A DNA stretch of 64,000 bases from Puccinia triticina (lineage: Eukaryota > Basidiomycota > Pucciniomycetes > Pucciniales > Pucciniaceae). Location: positions 3,740,001 to 3,804,000 of the forward strand of contig NC_070568.1 in assembly GCF_026914185.1 (NCBI RefSeq), given 5' to 3'. This document shows, piece after piece, positions 1 through 10,585 of this stretch. Numbering within the stretch: the first letter of the stretch is position 1; every line of letters starts with the position of its first letter. The notes below the pieces were generated by a model. The model was not told the origin of the DNA, ran no database searches, and saw only the letters and a list, made by a program, of their open reading frames with translations. A program made the position numbers and the translations under genes.

Positions 1-476
1 ATAACCTACCATAATGGTAAATCAAGCATGGTAGGAGATTTCCGTGCCCTGAACACCTATACAGTCACAGACAGATATCCTATACCAAGGATACAGGAGA
101 CACTGACAAACCTAGCCAAAGCAAAATACATTACAAGTATGGATGCTTTAAAAGGATTTCATCAGAATGTAGTAACAGAATGTGCAAGAAGATACCTGAG
201 AATTATAACACACAAAGGTGTTTATGAATATCTCAGAATGCCTTTTGGAATTAAAAACGCCCCATCACATTTCCAAAGAATGATGAATACCATCTTCTGT
301 GAAGAACTTGGACTAGGATGGCTAATTATATACATAGATGACATAATTATATGCTCTGAAACATGGGGAGACCATATGAGTAGAATAGAACTAGTTCTAA
401 CAAAAATAATTAATGTCAAAATGAAAATTTCATTAAAGAAATGTGCATTTGGATTTGCAGAAATTAAAGCACTAGG

Positions 477-1380
477 CACTGCAAGAAAAACTCTAGAAAC
501 TGCTTGCAGTTGAGATGCAGCAAGCTTCAATCAAGGCTCAGCTCAAGCTGGAGTAAAGCACTCAAATTCCGTGCTGGTGCAGCTTGAGTGTGTACCTTGT
601 TCAGCATTTCAATGTTGAACATGCTGTAGTGCTCATGCAGTAGGCTGAGGCAAATGAGCATCCCCCTGAGCACCCTTTTGTTTTCTTTTATTAAACACTC
701 CATGCGCCATTGAATCCAGCCAGAATAACATAAAAAGGGCATGTACACATGAAAGGGATATGTACAGATGAAAGAAATATGTATGCATGAAAGGGGAATG
801 TGATGAGGTGTATTAACATATAAAAGGGATATGTACACATGATGAAAGGGGTATGTATGCATGAAAGGGGTATGTGCAGTAAGGGGTATTTGCACATGAA
901 AGGGGTATGTGGGATATGTAAACATCAAAGGGGTATGTAAACCTGAATGATGAAAGGGGTATTGAAAGGGATGTAAACAACTCAAAGGGGACATGTAAAC
1001 ATGAAAGGGTCATGAACACATGATGAAAGGGGTATGTACACATTGTGAAAGTGATACATGCACATGAAAGGGATATACACACATGAAAGGGGTATGTGCA
1101 CATAAAGGGCTATGTACACATTATGAAAGGGGAGAATGCATACAAAAGAGATATGTGCACATGAAAGGGGTATGTGCACATGAAAAGGGAATTTTCACAT
1201 GAAAGGGGAATTTGCACAGGTATCAACTCCTGTACTCATTTTTTTGTACCTAGACTCACTCTTGCATACATGAGGCAATGTGCATGGAATCAACCAGTGC
1301 TTGATTCATGCATGAGGCACAGCTTGCCTTGAGCTCTTGCATCTCAACTGCAAGCAGTTTCTAGAGTTTTTCTTGCAGTG
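477..1380. mobile_element. CACTA-like non-autonomous TIR element inside Ty3 pol
   Basis: A 904-bp insertion has perfect 43-bp terminal inverted repeats at 477-519 and 1338-1380, starting CACTGCAAG and ending CTTGCAGTG. It is flanked by the 3-bp direct repeat AGG (474-476 and 1381-1383). CACTR termini with a 3-bp duplication are the signature of the EnSpm/CACTA superfamily. The inside holds no transposase, mostly a minisatellite, so this is a non-autonomous derivative. Confidence 0.88.
725..1215. repeat. Degenerate minisatellite (ATGAAAGGGGTATGTGCAC type)
   Basis: The core ATGAAAGGGGTATGT followed by a CACAT-type spacer is repeated irregularly about 20 times between the TIRs of the CACTA-like element. 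The repeat creates several long minus-strand reading frames rich in Tyr, Pro, Phe and His. These are products of the repeat, not genes. Confidence 0.85.
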
Positions 1381-3710
1381 AGGACATGTAGTTTCAGGAC
1401 TAGCATTATGCATAGACCAGAATAAAGTAGCAGCAGTGTTACAGAAGCCAGCACCAACAAACAAAAAAGAAATGCAAAGCTTTCTTGGGTTTGCCAGCTA
1501 CTACAGACAACACCTAGAGGGCTATGCAGCTATAGCCAGAAGCTTGTATGAGATAGCTTCCAATGATACTGCCTTTGAAATGACCACAGAAAGACACATG
1601 GCATTTAATAAAATAAAAGAACATCTGACTAGAGCACCTCTATTATTAATGCCAGATTTCAAGAAACCTTTTGTGTTATATGTTGATGCCTCAATGGAAA
1701 GACTAGGAGCAGCCCTCCATCAATTACAAATCATCAATAATAAACCTGTGGAAGGTCCCATTTGTTTCATATCTAGACAACTCAAGAAAAGTGAAGCACG
1801 CTATGGAGCAAGTCAACTAGAATGCCTATGTTTAGTCTGGGCCCTAGAGAAACTCCACTATTATCTAGATGGAAGTGTGTTTGATGTAATCACAGACTGT
1901 ATTGCACTAAAATCACTCATTAACATGAAGACCTCTAACAGACATATGCTTAGATGGCAGATATCCATTGAAGTATATAGAGGTAACATGACAATAATCC
2001 ATAAAGAAGGGAGATTGCATAAAAATGCAGATGGACTCTCTAGGTGGTCCTTACAAAATACACCAGATAATCCAGCCTGGGCACCTGAAGACCCAGAAGA
2101 ATTACCAATAATGGGAATCAGCATTACTGAACTAGAAGATGAATTCTTTGAAGAAATCAGAAATAGCTATAAACAAGACAAGAACTGCACATTGTTAGTA
2201 CAAATCTTATCCAAAACAGATTCAAAGGATGATGACCTGATTGCAGCACTAGACACAGCATGGAAGAAATCATACCAAGAAGGAAGATTTCACCTATTTG
2301 ACGGAATCATATACCACAGATCCAAACACACATGTGTACTGACAGTAATGGATAGAGTATTGATCAATACATTACTACATGAATGCCATGACAGTACATC
2401 ATCTGGCCATCTATCTTCAGACAGAGCAGAAGACAGAGTAAGAAACCTAGCATGGTGGCCAACATGGCAGCAAGATTTAGAAACATACTGCACCACATTT
2501 AAGAGATGCCAGAGAGCAAGCAAAGCAAAAGGGAAAAGGTTTGGCCACATGATAAAAATAGAAGAACCCACTAGACCATGGGAAACAGTTATCATGGAAT
2601 GGGTAACAGGGCTACCACCTGGAGGAAAGAAGAATTATAATGCATGTCTAGTCATTGTAGACAGATTTAGCAAAACACCTATATTTCTACCATGTCACAA
2701 AGATGGTACAGCTATGGACACAGCCATAATGATTTGGCAACAAGTGATTTCATGGACAGGTTTATTCAAAAACATCATCAGTGACAGGGATCCCAAATTC
2801 ACATCAGATCTATGGAGAGGCTTGTACCGCCTATTTGGCACCAAACTCTCTTTCTCAACAGCATATCATCCACAAACAGATGGGCTAGCAGAGAGAATGA
2901 TTCAGACTTTAGAAGATATGCTAAGAAGATTCTGTGCATATAAATTAGAGTTTAAATATTCTGATGGATTCACTCATGAATGGGTCACATTATTACCAGC
3001 CCTAGAGTTAGCCTACAGGACATCAACCCATGCATCAACAGGGAAAACACCAGCTATTTTAGAAAAAGGATGGAACCCCAGACTACCACAAGACAGCCTG
3101 AAAAAGGACTTGGTAGAAGTACATCCCACAGCAGCAAGCTTCAAAAATATGCTGGACAAAGCCATAAAACATGCCCAACAAAGCATGGATAATGCATTTG
3201 AATACAGCAAAGAGAAATGGGACAAAAAGCATGAAGTACCCAGCTTCAAAATAGGAGATTTAGTATTAATATCAACTACAAACTTTACTAATATCAAAGG
3301 ACCTAAGAAGCTTAGGAATGCATTTGTAGGCCCATTTGTAATCAAAACATTACATGGACCAAATGCAGTAGAAGTGGAACTATATGGAGAACTAGAAAAG
3401 AAACATCCTACATTTCCAGTAAGCTTACTTAAACACTATAATGAATCAGATGCTGAATTATTCCCTTTACGCAAGGAAATACCTGAAGCAGAAGCACCTC
3501 CACTTGAAGAGTCAGAGGAGAAGAAAATTCATAAGATCTTGAAAGACAAAAAGATCAGAGGAGAGAAAGATAAATTATATCTTGTGAGATACAGGAACCC
3601 AATTCATGAAAATGAATGGCTACCAGAAAAGGAAATTAAAGATGCGGATAAATATCTAAGAAGATTCAAGAACTCTAAACACAAAGATTAAATGATTTCA
3701 GAATTGAACC

Positions 3711-3727
3711 TTTTTAGAGGGGGCAAG
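3711..3727 (+). other. Polypurine tract of the Ty3 element
   Basis: The purine-rich stretch AGAGGGGGCAAG lies directly before the TGTCAG start of the 3' LTR and just downstream of the pol stop, where the plus-strand primer of an LTR retrotransposon belongs. Confidence 0.75.
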
Positions 3728-4707
3728 TGTCAGCCTGAGAGATACATCAAGTATCCAAAAGACTGCAATAACTTAGTAAATAATAATAATTATTAAATTA
3801 TTATTGCAGAATCAGATTCCTCATCATAAATTAAGGGGGGTCACCCACTTAAAGTACCCCCTTATTCCTATTCCTTCATGTACTAATTGTATGAATAAGA
3901 ATTGGCCCCAGAAAGCGCCCAAAAAATAGTATTACATACATAAATTTAGTAAAACAAACAATGTACATAAAATTAAACTATTGTACATTAATGAGTAATA
4001 TTATTCGTGTAAAAATACCCCGTGAAAGTATTATGTAGACTTCTACTGAAGCTCTTTCACATGACAATTGGTTATAAACATGTCATGTGACAGAGTCAGG
4101 GAAATTAGTCTATTACAATACAATTAAATTACCCACAGCCAAGCCCTTTTTCACGGCTACACCCCTGGATACTCCCATAGGGAGAAAAGGACTCAGTGTT
4201 TACGCCCACTGAAGTCCCCTCTATAAATAGAGGCCTATTTGGCCCTCAGGAAAAGATCCCCCAGACCATTCACCGCCCATAAACTGTAAGTTTGCCGTGA
4301 ATATTCTCCTCTGCTACATTTGTAGCCACTTTTCCTTATAAACCATCCCCAGCACGTAAAATCCACTGGATTAAACCCTTTAAATCATCAAAAATCCCTT
4401 ATTAGCATATTTAAAGCTTTATCCTTATAAGTAGTTGCCGTAAGACCACCACCTCTGTCAAGCAACCAATCAGTTTAAGCGCTTGTCACCTACTTTTACG
4501 CCAAATTAATTCCCTGTAATTAATAATTACATAATTAATTCCTCCTCTTTTACAGAGTATTAAAACCCTTGTAGTAGCCATATTTGCCACGTAACAAGCT
4601 TGGTAATTTAAATTACCAGTGTTTACATCAGCACAGTTATAGTGCTAGGGCCCAAAACCCTTATTTTGACGGGTTTTTTGCCCTAAGCTTCATAAACAGA
4701 GCTGTCA
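3728..4707 (+). repeat. 3' LTR of the Ty3/gypsy element
   Basis: The LTR begins TGTCAGCCT immediately after the polypurine tract. It contains a TATA box (4221-4230) and resembles, block by block, the better-delimited solo LTR at 27867-29531. The right end is placed at GCTGTCA (4701-4707) because the 173-bp satellite starts at the next base. That end is an imperfect inverse of the start, so the boundary could be off by a few bases. Confidence 0.75.
4221..4230 (+). promoter_or_regulatory. TATA box in the Ty3 LTR
   Basis: CTATAAATAG lies about half-way through the LTR, the usual place for the U3/R promoter. Confidence 0.5.
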
Positions 4708-7692
4708 GAATCCTTCTGCCATATGGTTACCAAAATGTTTACAGGCCCTCAAAGATTCATTATGTACCCTTAATGACCACAAAACCCCCAAATGTGGCAG
4801 CTACAGTGTGATCAGCTTTCAAATATCATTACTTTGGCAGTTTCTTGGTGTTTCTGCCACTATATCTCATCCTAGCGTGTGAATCCTTCTGCCATGTGGT
4901 TACCAAAATGTTTACAAGCCCCCAAAGATTCATTGTGTACCTTTAATGACCACAAAACCCCCAAATGTAGCAGATACAGTCTGATCAGTTCCCAAATATC
5001 ACTACTTTGGTAGTTTCTTGGTGTCTCTGCCACTATATCTCATCCCAGCGTGGGAATCCTTCTGCCATATGGCTAGACAAATGTTTTAGAGACCCCCAAA
5101 ATTTCATTATGTGCCTTGAATGACCACAAAACCCCCAAATGTAGCAGCTACAGTGCAATCAGCTTCCAAATATCACTACTTTGGTAGTTTCTTGGTGTTT
5201 CTGCCACTATATTTCATTCCAGCGTGGGAACCCTTCTGCCATATTGTTACCAAAATGTTTACAAGCCCCCTAAGATTCATTATGTACCTTTAAAGACCAC
5301 AAAACCCCCAAATGTAGCAGCTACAGTGCAATCAGCTTCCAAATATCACTACTTTGGTAGTTTCTTGGTCTTTCTGCCACTATATCCCATCCAAGAGTGG
5401 GAATCCTTCTGCCATATGGCTACCAAAATGTTTGAAGTCCCCCAAAGATTCATTATGTACATTTAATGACCACAAAACCCCCAAATGTAGCAGCTACAAT
5501 CTGATCAGTTCCCAAATATCACTACTTTGGTAGTTTCTTGGGGTCTCTGCCACTATATCTCATCCCAGCGTGGGAATCCTTCAGCCATATGGCTACCAAA
5601 ATGTTTAGAGACCCCCAAAGATTCATTATGTACCCTTAATGACCACAAAATCCCCATATGTAGCAGCTACAGTGTGATCAGCTTCCAAATATCACTACTT
5701 GGGTAGTTTCTGGGTGTTTCTGCCACTATATCTCATCCTAGCGTGGGAATCCTTCTGCCATATGGTTACCAAAATGTTTACAGGCCCTCAAAGATTCATT
5801 ATGTACCCTTAATGCCCACAAAACCCCCAAATGTAGAAGCTACAGTCTGATCAGTTCCCAAATATCACTACTTTGGTAGCTTCTTGGTGTTTCTGCCACT
5901 ATATCTCATCCCAGCGTGGGAATGTAAGAGTTTCACTCAGGTTTCACACTTACTCAAACTGAACTCATTAGACACATATGTACTTATGCTTATACATGAT
6001 ATTGTTGCCCAATATATCTTCTACTCCCGTTTGAAGGACTCCTCTCTCCTTTTTCCTCAAGCTGGCCGTCTTCACCTAGGTTTCCCTTTCTTCTTCATTC
6101 CTTTGAAATCCACACTCTTTTCATAGAACTCCAGGCCTTTGGCCCTCCGCCCCACTGATCACTCAGTGAAGGACTTCCAGTCCTTACAGGGAATCCTTCT
6201 GCCATATGGCTAGACAAATGTTTAGAGACCCCCAAAAATTAATTATGTGCCTTGAATGACCACAAAACACCCAAATGTAGCAGCTACAGTGCAATCAGCT
6301 TCCAAATATCACTACTTTGGTAGTTTCTTGGTCTTTCTGCCACTATATCTCATCCTAGCGCGGGAATCCTTCTGCCATATGGCTACCAAAATGTTTAGAG
6401 ACCCCCAAAGATTCATCATTCACGTTTAATGACCACAAAACCCCCAAATATAGCAGCTACAGTGCAATCAGTTCCCAAATATCACTACTTTGATAGTTTC
6501 TTGGTGTTTCTGCCACTATATCCCATCCCAGCGTGGGAATCCTTCTGCCATATGGTTACCAAAATGTTGACACGCCCCCAAAGATTCATTAAGTACCCTT
6601 AATGACCACAAAACCCCCAAATTTAGCAGCTACAGTGCGATCAGCTTCCAAATATCACTACTTTGGTAGTTTCTGGGTGTTTCTGCCACTATATCTCATC
6701 CTAGTGTGGGAATCCTTCTGCCATATGTTAACCAAAATGTTTACAAGCCCCCAAAGATTCATTATGCACCTTTAATGACCATAAAACCACCAAATGTAGC
6801 AGCTACAGTCTGATCAGTTTCCAAATATCACTACTTTGGTAGTTTCTTGGTCTTTTTGCCATTATATCTCATCCCAGCGTGGGAATCCATCTGGCATATG
6901 GTTACCAAAATATTTACAGGCCCCCAAAGATTCATCATGTACTCTTAATGACCACAAAACCCCCAAATGTAGAAGCTACATTCTGATCAGTTCCCAAATA
7001 TCACTACTTTGGTAGTTTCTTGGTGTTTCTGCCACTATATTTCATTCCAGCGTGGGAACCATTCTTCCATATGGTTACCAAAGTGTTGAAAAGCCCCCAT
7101 AGATTCATTATGTACCTTTTATGACCACAAAACCCCCAAATGTAGCAGCTACAGTGCGATCAGTTCCCAAATATCACTACTTTGGTAGTTTCTTGGTGTC
7201 TCTGCCACTATATCTCATCCCAGCGTGGGAAACTTTCTGCCATATGGTTACCAAAATGTTTACAGGCCCTCAAAGATTCATTATGTACCCTTAATGCCCA
7301 CAAAACCCCCAAATGTAGAAGCTACAGTCTGATCAGTTCCCAAATATCACTATTTTGGTATTTTCTTGGTCTTTCTGCCACCATATCTCATTGCAGTGTG
7401 GTAATCCTTCTGCCATATGGTTACCCAAATGTTTAAAAGCCCCCCAATATCCATTATGTACCTTTAATGACCACAAAACTCCCAAATGTAGCAGCTACAG
7501 TCTGATCAGTTCCCAAACATCACTACTTTGGTAGTTTCTTGGTCTTTGTGCCACTATACCTCATCCCAGGGTGGGAATCCTTCTGCCATGTGTTCACCAA
7601 AATGCTTACAAGCCCCCAAAGATTCATTATGTACCTTTAATGACCACAAAACCCCCAAATGTAGCAGCTACAGTGCGATCAGTTCCCAAATA
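4708..7692 (+). repeat. 173-bp tandem satellite, forward block
   Basis: The landmark TCCTTCTGCCATATGG recurs at 4711, 4884, 5057, 5231, 5404, 5577 and 5750, a period of 173 bp. About 16 units fit in this block once the solo LTR at 5923-6188 is removed. Each unit also carries the words ACCACAAAACCCCCAAATG and TAGTTTCTTGGTG. Units differ by scattered substitutions. Short open frames across the array repeat the same peptide and are not genes. Confidence 0.95.
5923..6188. mobile_element. Solo LTR, 266 bp, in the satellite
   Basis: The insertion begins TGTAAG and ends CTTACA. It is flanked by the 5-bp duplication GGGAA (5918-5922 and 6189-6193) and interrupts a satellite unit cleanly. Short TG..CA ends with a 5-bp duplication indicate a solo LTR. 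The small size suggests Ty1/copia, but no internal region is present to prove it. Confidence 0.83.
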
Positions 7693-7695
7693 TCA

Positions 7696-10158
7696 CACCA
7701 GGGAGGGATTGGTTGCACTCTCTAGAGAGTGCCAGACCGTAATTCCTCCCTGGAAGTCTGCCAGATGTGAACCGTTCCCTCATGTGTAACTTTATTGTGG
7801 CTCAGCTGTATGTTTATACTGAACTCATACTGAGTTGTTCCATATCCAATCTTGTGTGTTCCAGTGAGTTAAACTCAAATATTGGTTTTCTCAAATCAAT
7901 TGCTCATGCTGGCACCCACAGGGATCCTCCACTGGCCAGTGTGTACTGGAAATCAAGTGGATACACCCTCCAATTGAGTACCAGTATGGACATGCATCAA
8001 GTGGCAAAAGCCTCTGCTCAATGGTGGTTTGGAAGGCCATCAAGTTGAGACATACTCCAATCAATGAGCCTGGGTACTGGCAATGGATTGGAGAGCTTCA
8101 CTTGATGGCCATGTATATTACTAGCCATTGATTTGAGACATCCTCTTCTCAATGACCAGTTTGTAAGGCCATCACATGAAGGTTTTCTCCTCTCAATGAA
8201 CAGTGTGCACTGTCCATCAAGTGGAGCCACCATCCAATTGATTACAGGGTAATAGGCTGTGAAAATCTCAGCTCAATGACCAGCAAATAATGGTTGTTGA
8301 GCGGAGCCTTTCTCAGCCTGGTGAACCGGCATGCACCCCACATCGCGCTGGGAAAATCCCAGCTCAACAGCCAGCATGTACTGGTCATTCAGCTGGGCTT
8401 TTAAGAGCTCGGTGGACAGTATGTACTGCCTACTGAGCTCGTAAAATCCCAGATAGATGACCAGCATGTGCTGGTCATCGCGCGAGGGCTTCCCTGGCTT
8501 GATGACCTATGTACTCCGGGTTTGAGCTCGGAGAGCCAGGGGGCTGATGACAAGGGCATGCTGGTCACCAAGCGCGGCCTCTGCTAGTTTGATGACCAGT
8601 TCGTGCTTTTTGTTGAGCCGAAGAAGCCCTAGCCTGATGACCAGCACATGCTGGTCATCGATCTGGGCCTATCTGAGCTTGGTAGGCAGTTCATACTCCC
8701 TACAAGGCTCGGATACGCCCAGATTGATTGCCAGCATGTACTGGGAGTCAGCTGGGACTTTCCCAGCGCGATGAACAGTACACACTGTTCATCAACTTGC
8801 AGTACATGTGCCAGCGACTTGCCAATGTCCACCCTCACGTTTGCCCGAACCTGAGGGTGGACGTTACATAAAAAAATAACACTCCCCGGGGGACACAGGG
8901 GGATACACAACCAATCCAGGTTTCCCCGCGCGCCCATAGTTTACTTGTGCCCACCTTCAAACCACCAGACAAAAATTTTTTTAACTCTTTTCCTCACATG
9001 TGCGTACCACTCCTGCTGTTCCAAGGCCAATAATTTTCAGTGGTCTGGATACAGCAGGTCTGCAGTACCAAAGGCTTATCTAGCAGCCTGTGCTACTGAA
9101 GTGGCATGTGATAAGAGCAATCAACACCACATTTTTGCACCATGCACATGGAAACAAAGTTACCTGTGATTAATGAATCCTATGTGCAGGAGAAAATTCA
9201 TGGAAAATATGTATGGAAAATATTGAAGACAATCAATCTAAAAGACAAAAGGCATACATAACCCAAACCAAGATGTGTGTGAGCATTTAAGAATTGACTG
9301 TTTGCCTTGTAGGTCTCAGGCAAACTGTTAAATTTTTTCTCCAGCTGTTTTCAGAAGCAAGGGGATATTGAAGTTCCCATTAACATCCACCAATATAGCC
9401 CCCTTTTGTGTTAAACAATTTTATTTGTGACTCTGAACCCTGCATTTTTCAGTAAGTTTTAACTAAAGGTATGAAAATTGTACAATGTGTAGTCCTGTAC
9501 ACAAGGTGTGTATTCCGAAATGATAATAAGCTATTCACACTTCAGAATCTAAAATTCTTGAATGTTCCATCACTTAGTAAAATTTTTAGGGAAAACTAAA
9601 TCCAGTAGTTTCGCATTTTGTATTTCTGGGAGTCAAATTGCATGTTACACAGGTTTTCCTACCTTTTTCCCTTTTCTTGAAGAATATAAATTTGATACCA
9701 AACCACTCTCCCCAAATAATATCATGGCTGAAATATGTCACTCACTAGGATTCATCCACCATTTGGCTGATCATCTGAAGTTACGAGTATTTTTTATAAT
9801 GTGGTGTTGTTTGGTTTTTGAATTAAAACAATTCTGCAATGAAAAATATTGCCTGTCACTTGGCTAAAGCTATATTTTAGCATAAGGATAGGTACATTCT
9901 TGGCGACACTTTTGTGCATTGAAGCTTGTGTTCAAAATTGTGATTATGATGAACCAAACACAAAAATTCAACAGAGCAATAATGATGTGTTGACATTGAG
10001 TGACAGATCATTTCACAACAACTTCACCTACAGTTACCCTTCTATTGGGGAGGAAGTTTAACAAAGTTACAGATGACATAGAACTCACATCATACCAAGC
10101 AACTGACAAAATTACGGTCTGGCACTCTCTAGAGAGTGCAACAAATCCCTCCCTGGTG
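7696..10158. mobile_element. 2.46-kb TIR element (CACCAGGGAGGG ends)
   Basis: Inverted ends of about 50 bp start CACCAGGGAGGGATT at 7696 and end in the matching inverse at 10158. Both contain the inner palindrome GCACTCTCTAGAGAGTGC. The 3-bp TCA is duplicated (7693-7695 and 10159-10161), and the satellite unit continues exactly across the join. No transposase is visible: the inside is a palindromic array (about 7900-8830) and about 1.2 kb of AT-rich sequence with only short frames. The 3-bp duplication allows a CACTA or Harbinger relative. The superfamily is unresolved. Confidence 0.85.
7900..8830. repeat. Array of TGACCAGC..GCTGGTCA palindromes
   Basis: Many half-sites of the type GATGACCAGCA alternate with their inverse TGCTGGTCATC. 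Several pair into near-perfect 20-bp palindromes (for example around 8460-8480 and 8635-8660). Spacers of 20-30 bp are loosely conserved. The left third of the array is AT-richer and more diverged. Reading frames here are repeat artefacts. Confidence 0.8.
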
Positions 10159-10585
10159 TCACTACTTTGGTAGTTTCTTGGTGTTTCTGCCACTATATCT
10201 CATCCCACCGTGAGAATTCTTCTGACATATGGCTCCCAAAATGTTTAAAAGCCCCCAAAGTTTCATTATGTACCTTTACTGACCACAAAAACCCCCAATG
10301 TGGCAGCTACAATCTGATCAGTTTCCAAGTATCACTACTTTGGTAGGTTCTTGTTGTTTCTGCCACTCTATCTCATCCCAGATTGGGGATTCTACAAAAC
10401 CTCCAAATATAGCAGCTACAGTCTGATCAGCTCCCAAATATCACTACTTTGGTAGTTTCTTGGTGTTTGTGCCACTATATCTCATCCCAGTGTGGGAATT
10501 CTTCTGCCATATAGTTACCCAAATTTTAACAAGCCCCCAAATTATCATTATGTGCCTTTAATGACCACGAAACCCTCAAATGTAA
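10159..10585 (+). repeat. 173-bp satellite, forward block resumed
   Basis: About 2.5 forward units continue the array after the TIR element. One unit near 10386 has lost about 70 bp. The block ends inside a unit near 10585, where orientation reverses. Confidence 0.85.

Larger units (their letters stand above)
1..3691 (+). pseudogene. pol: Ty3/gypsy pol (RT-RNase H-integrase-chromodomain), interrupted
   Basis: The reading frame is open at base 1 and runs to 476, then resumes at 1384 and ends with a stop at 3689-3691. The first part carries RT with the YIDD catalytic box near 330-345. The second part has an RNase H domain ([12 protein letters not shown] near 1680), an HHCC integrase zinc finger (near 2385-2520), an integrase core (near 2580-3000) and a chromodomain in the last 55 residues or so ([14 protein letters not shown]). 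The second and third integrase acidic residues are present ([16 protein letters not shown]). The position that is normally the first catalytic Asp, before WVTGLP, is Glu (codon 2597-2599). Removing bases 477-1383 would join the two parts in frame, so the transposon is the only visible break in this stretch. Confidence 0.9.
1..4707 (+). mobile_element. Ty3/gypsy chromovirus, 3' part (5' part outside window)
   Basis: This is the downstream portion of an LTR retrotransposon. The order reverse transcriptase, RNase H, integrase, chromodomain, polypurine tract and 3' LTR is the Ty3/gypsy order, and the C-terminal chromodomain marks the chromovirus branch. The element starts before the window, so gag, protease, the primer site and the 5' LTR cannot be seen. 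Its 3' LTR runs straight into the 173-bp satellite, so it probably sits in that array. It was later split by a CACTA-like element at 477-1380. The target duplication cannot be tested because the left flank is missing. Confidence 0.88.

Noticed and set aside
527..1179. Several long minus-strand frames rich in Tyr, Pro and His
   Set aside because: They are translations of the minisatellite inside the CACTA-like element and have no start context or domain.
5224..7789. Repeated short frames with a common peptide (HYVPL, PPNVAATV)
   Set aside because: They are the same translation of each satellite unit. The reading is broken in many units and has no start context.
7900..8830. CRISPR-like array
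   Set aside because: The spacing is irregular, units alternate orientation and the setting is a eukaryotic TIR element.
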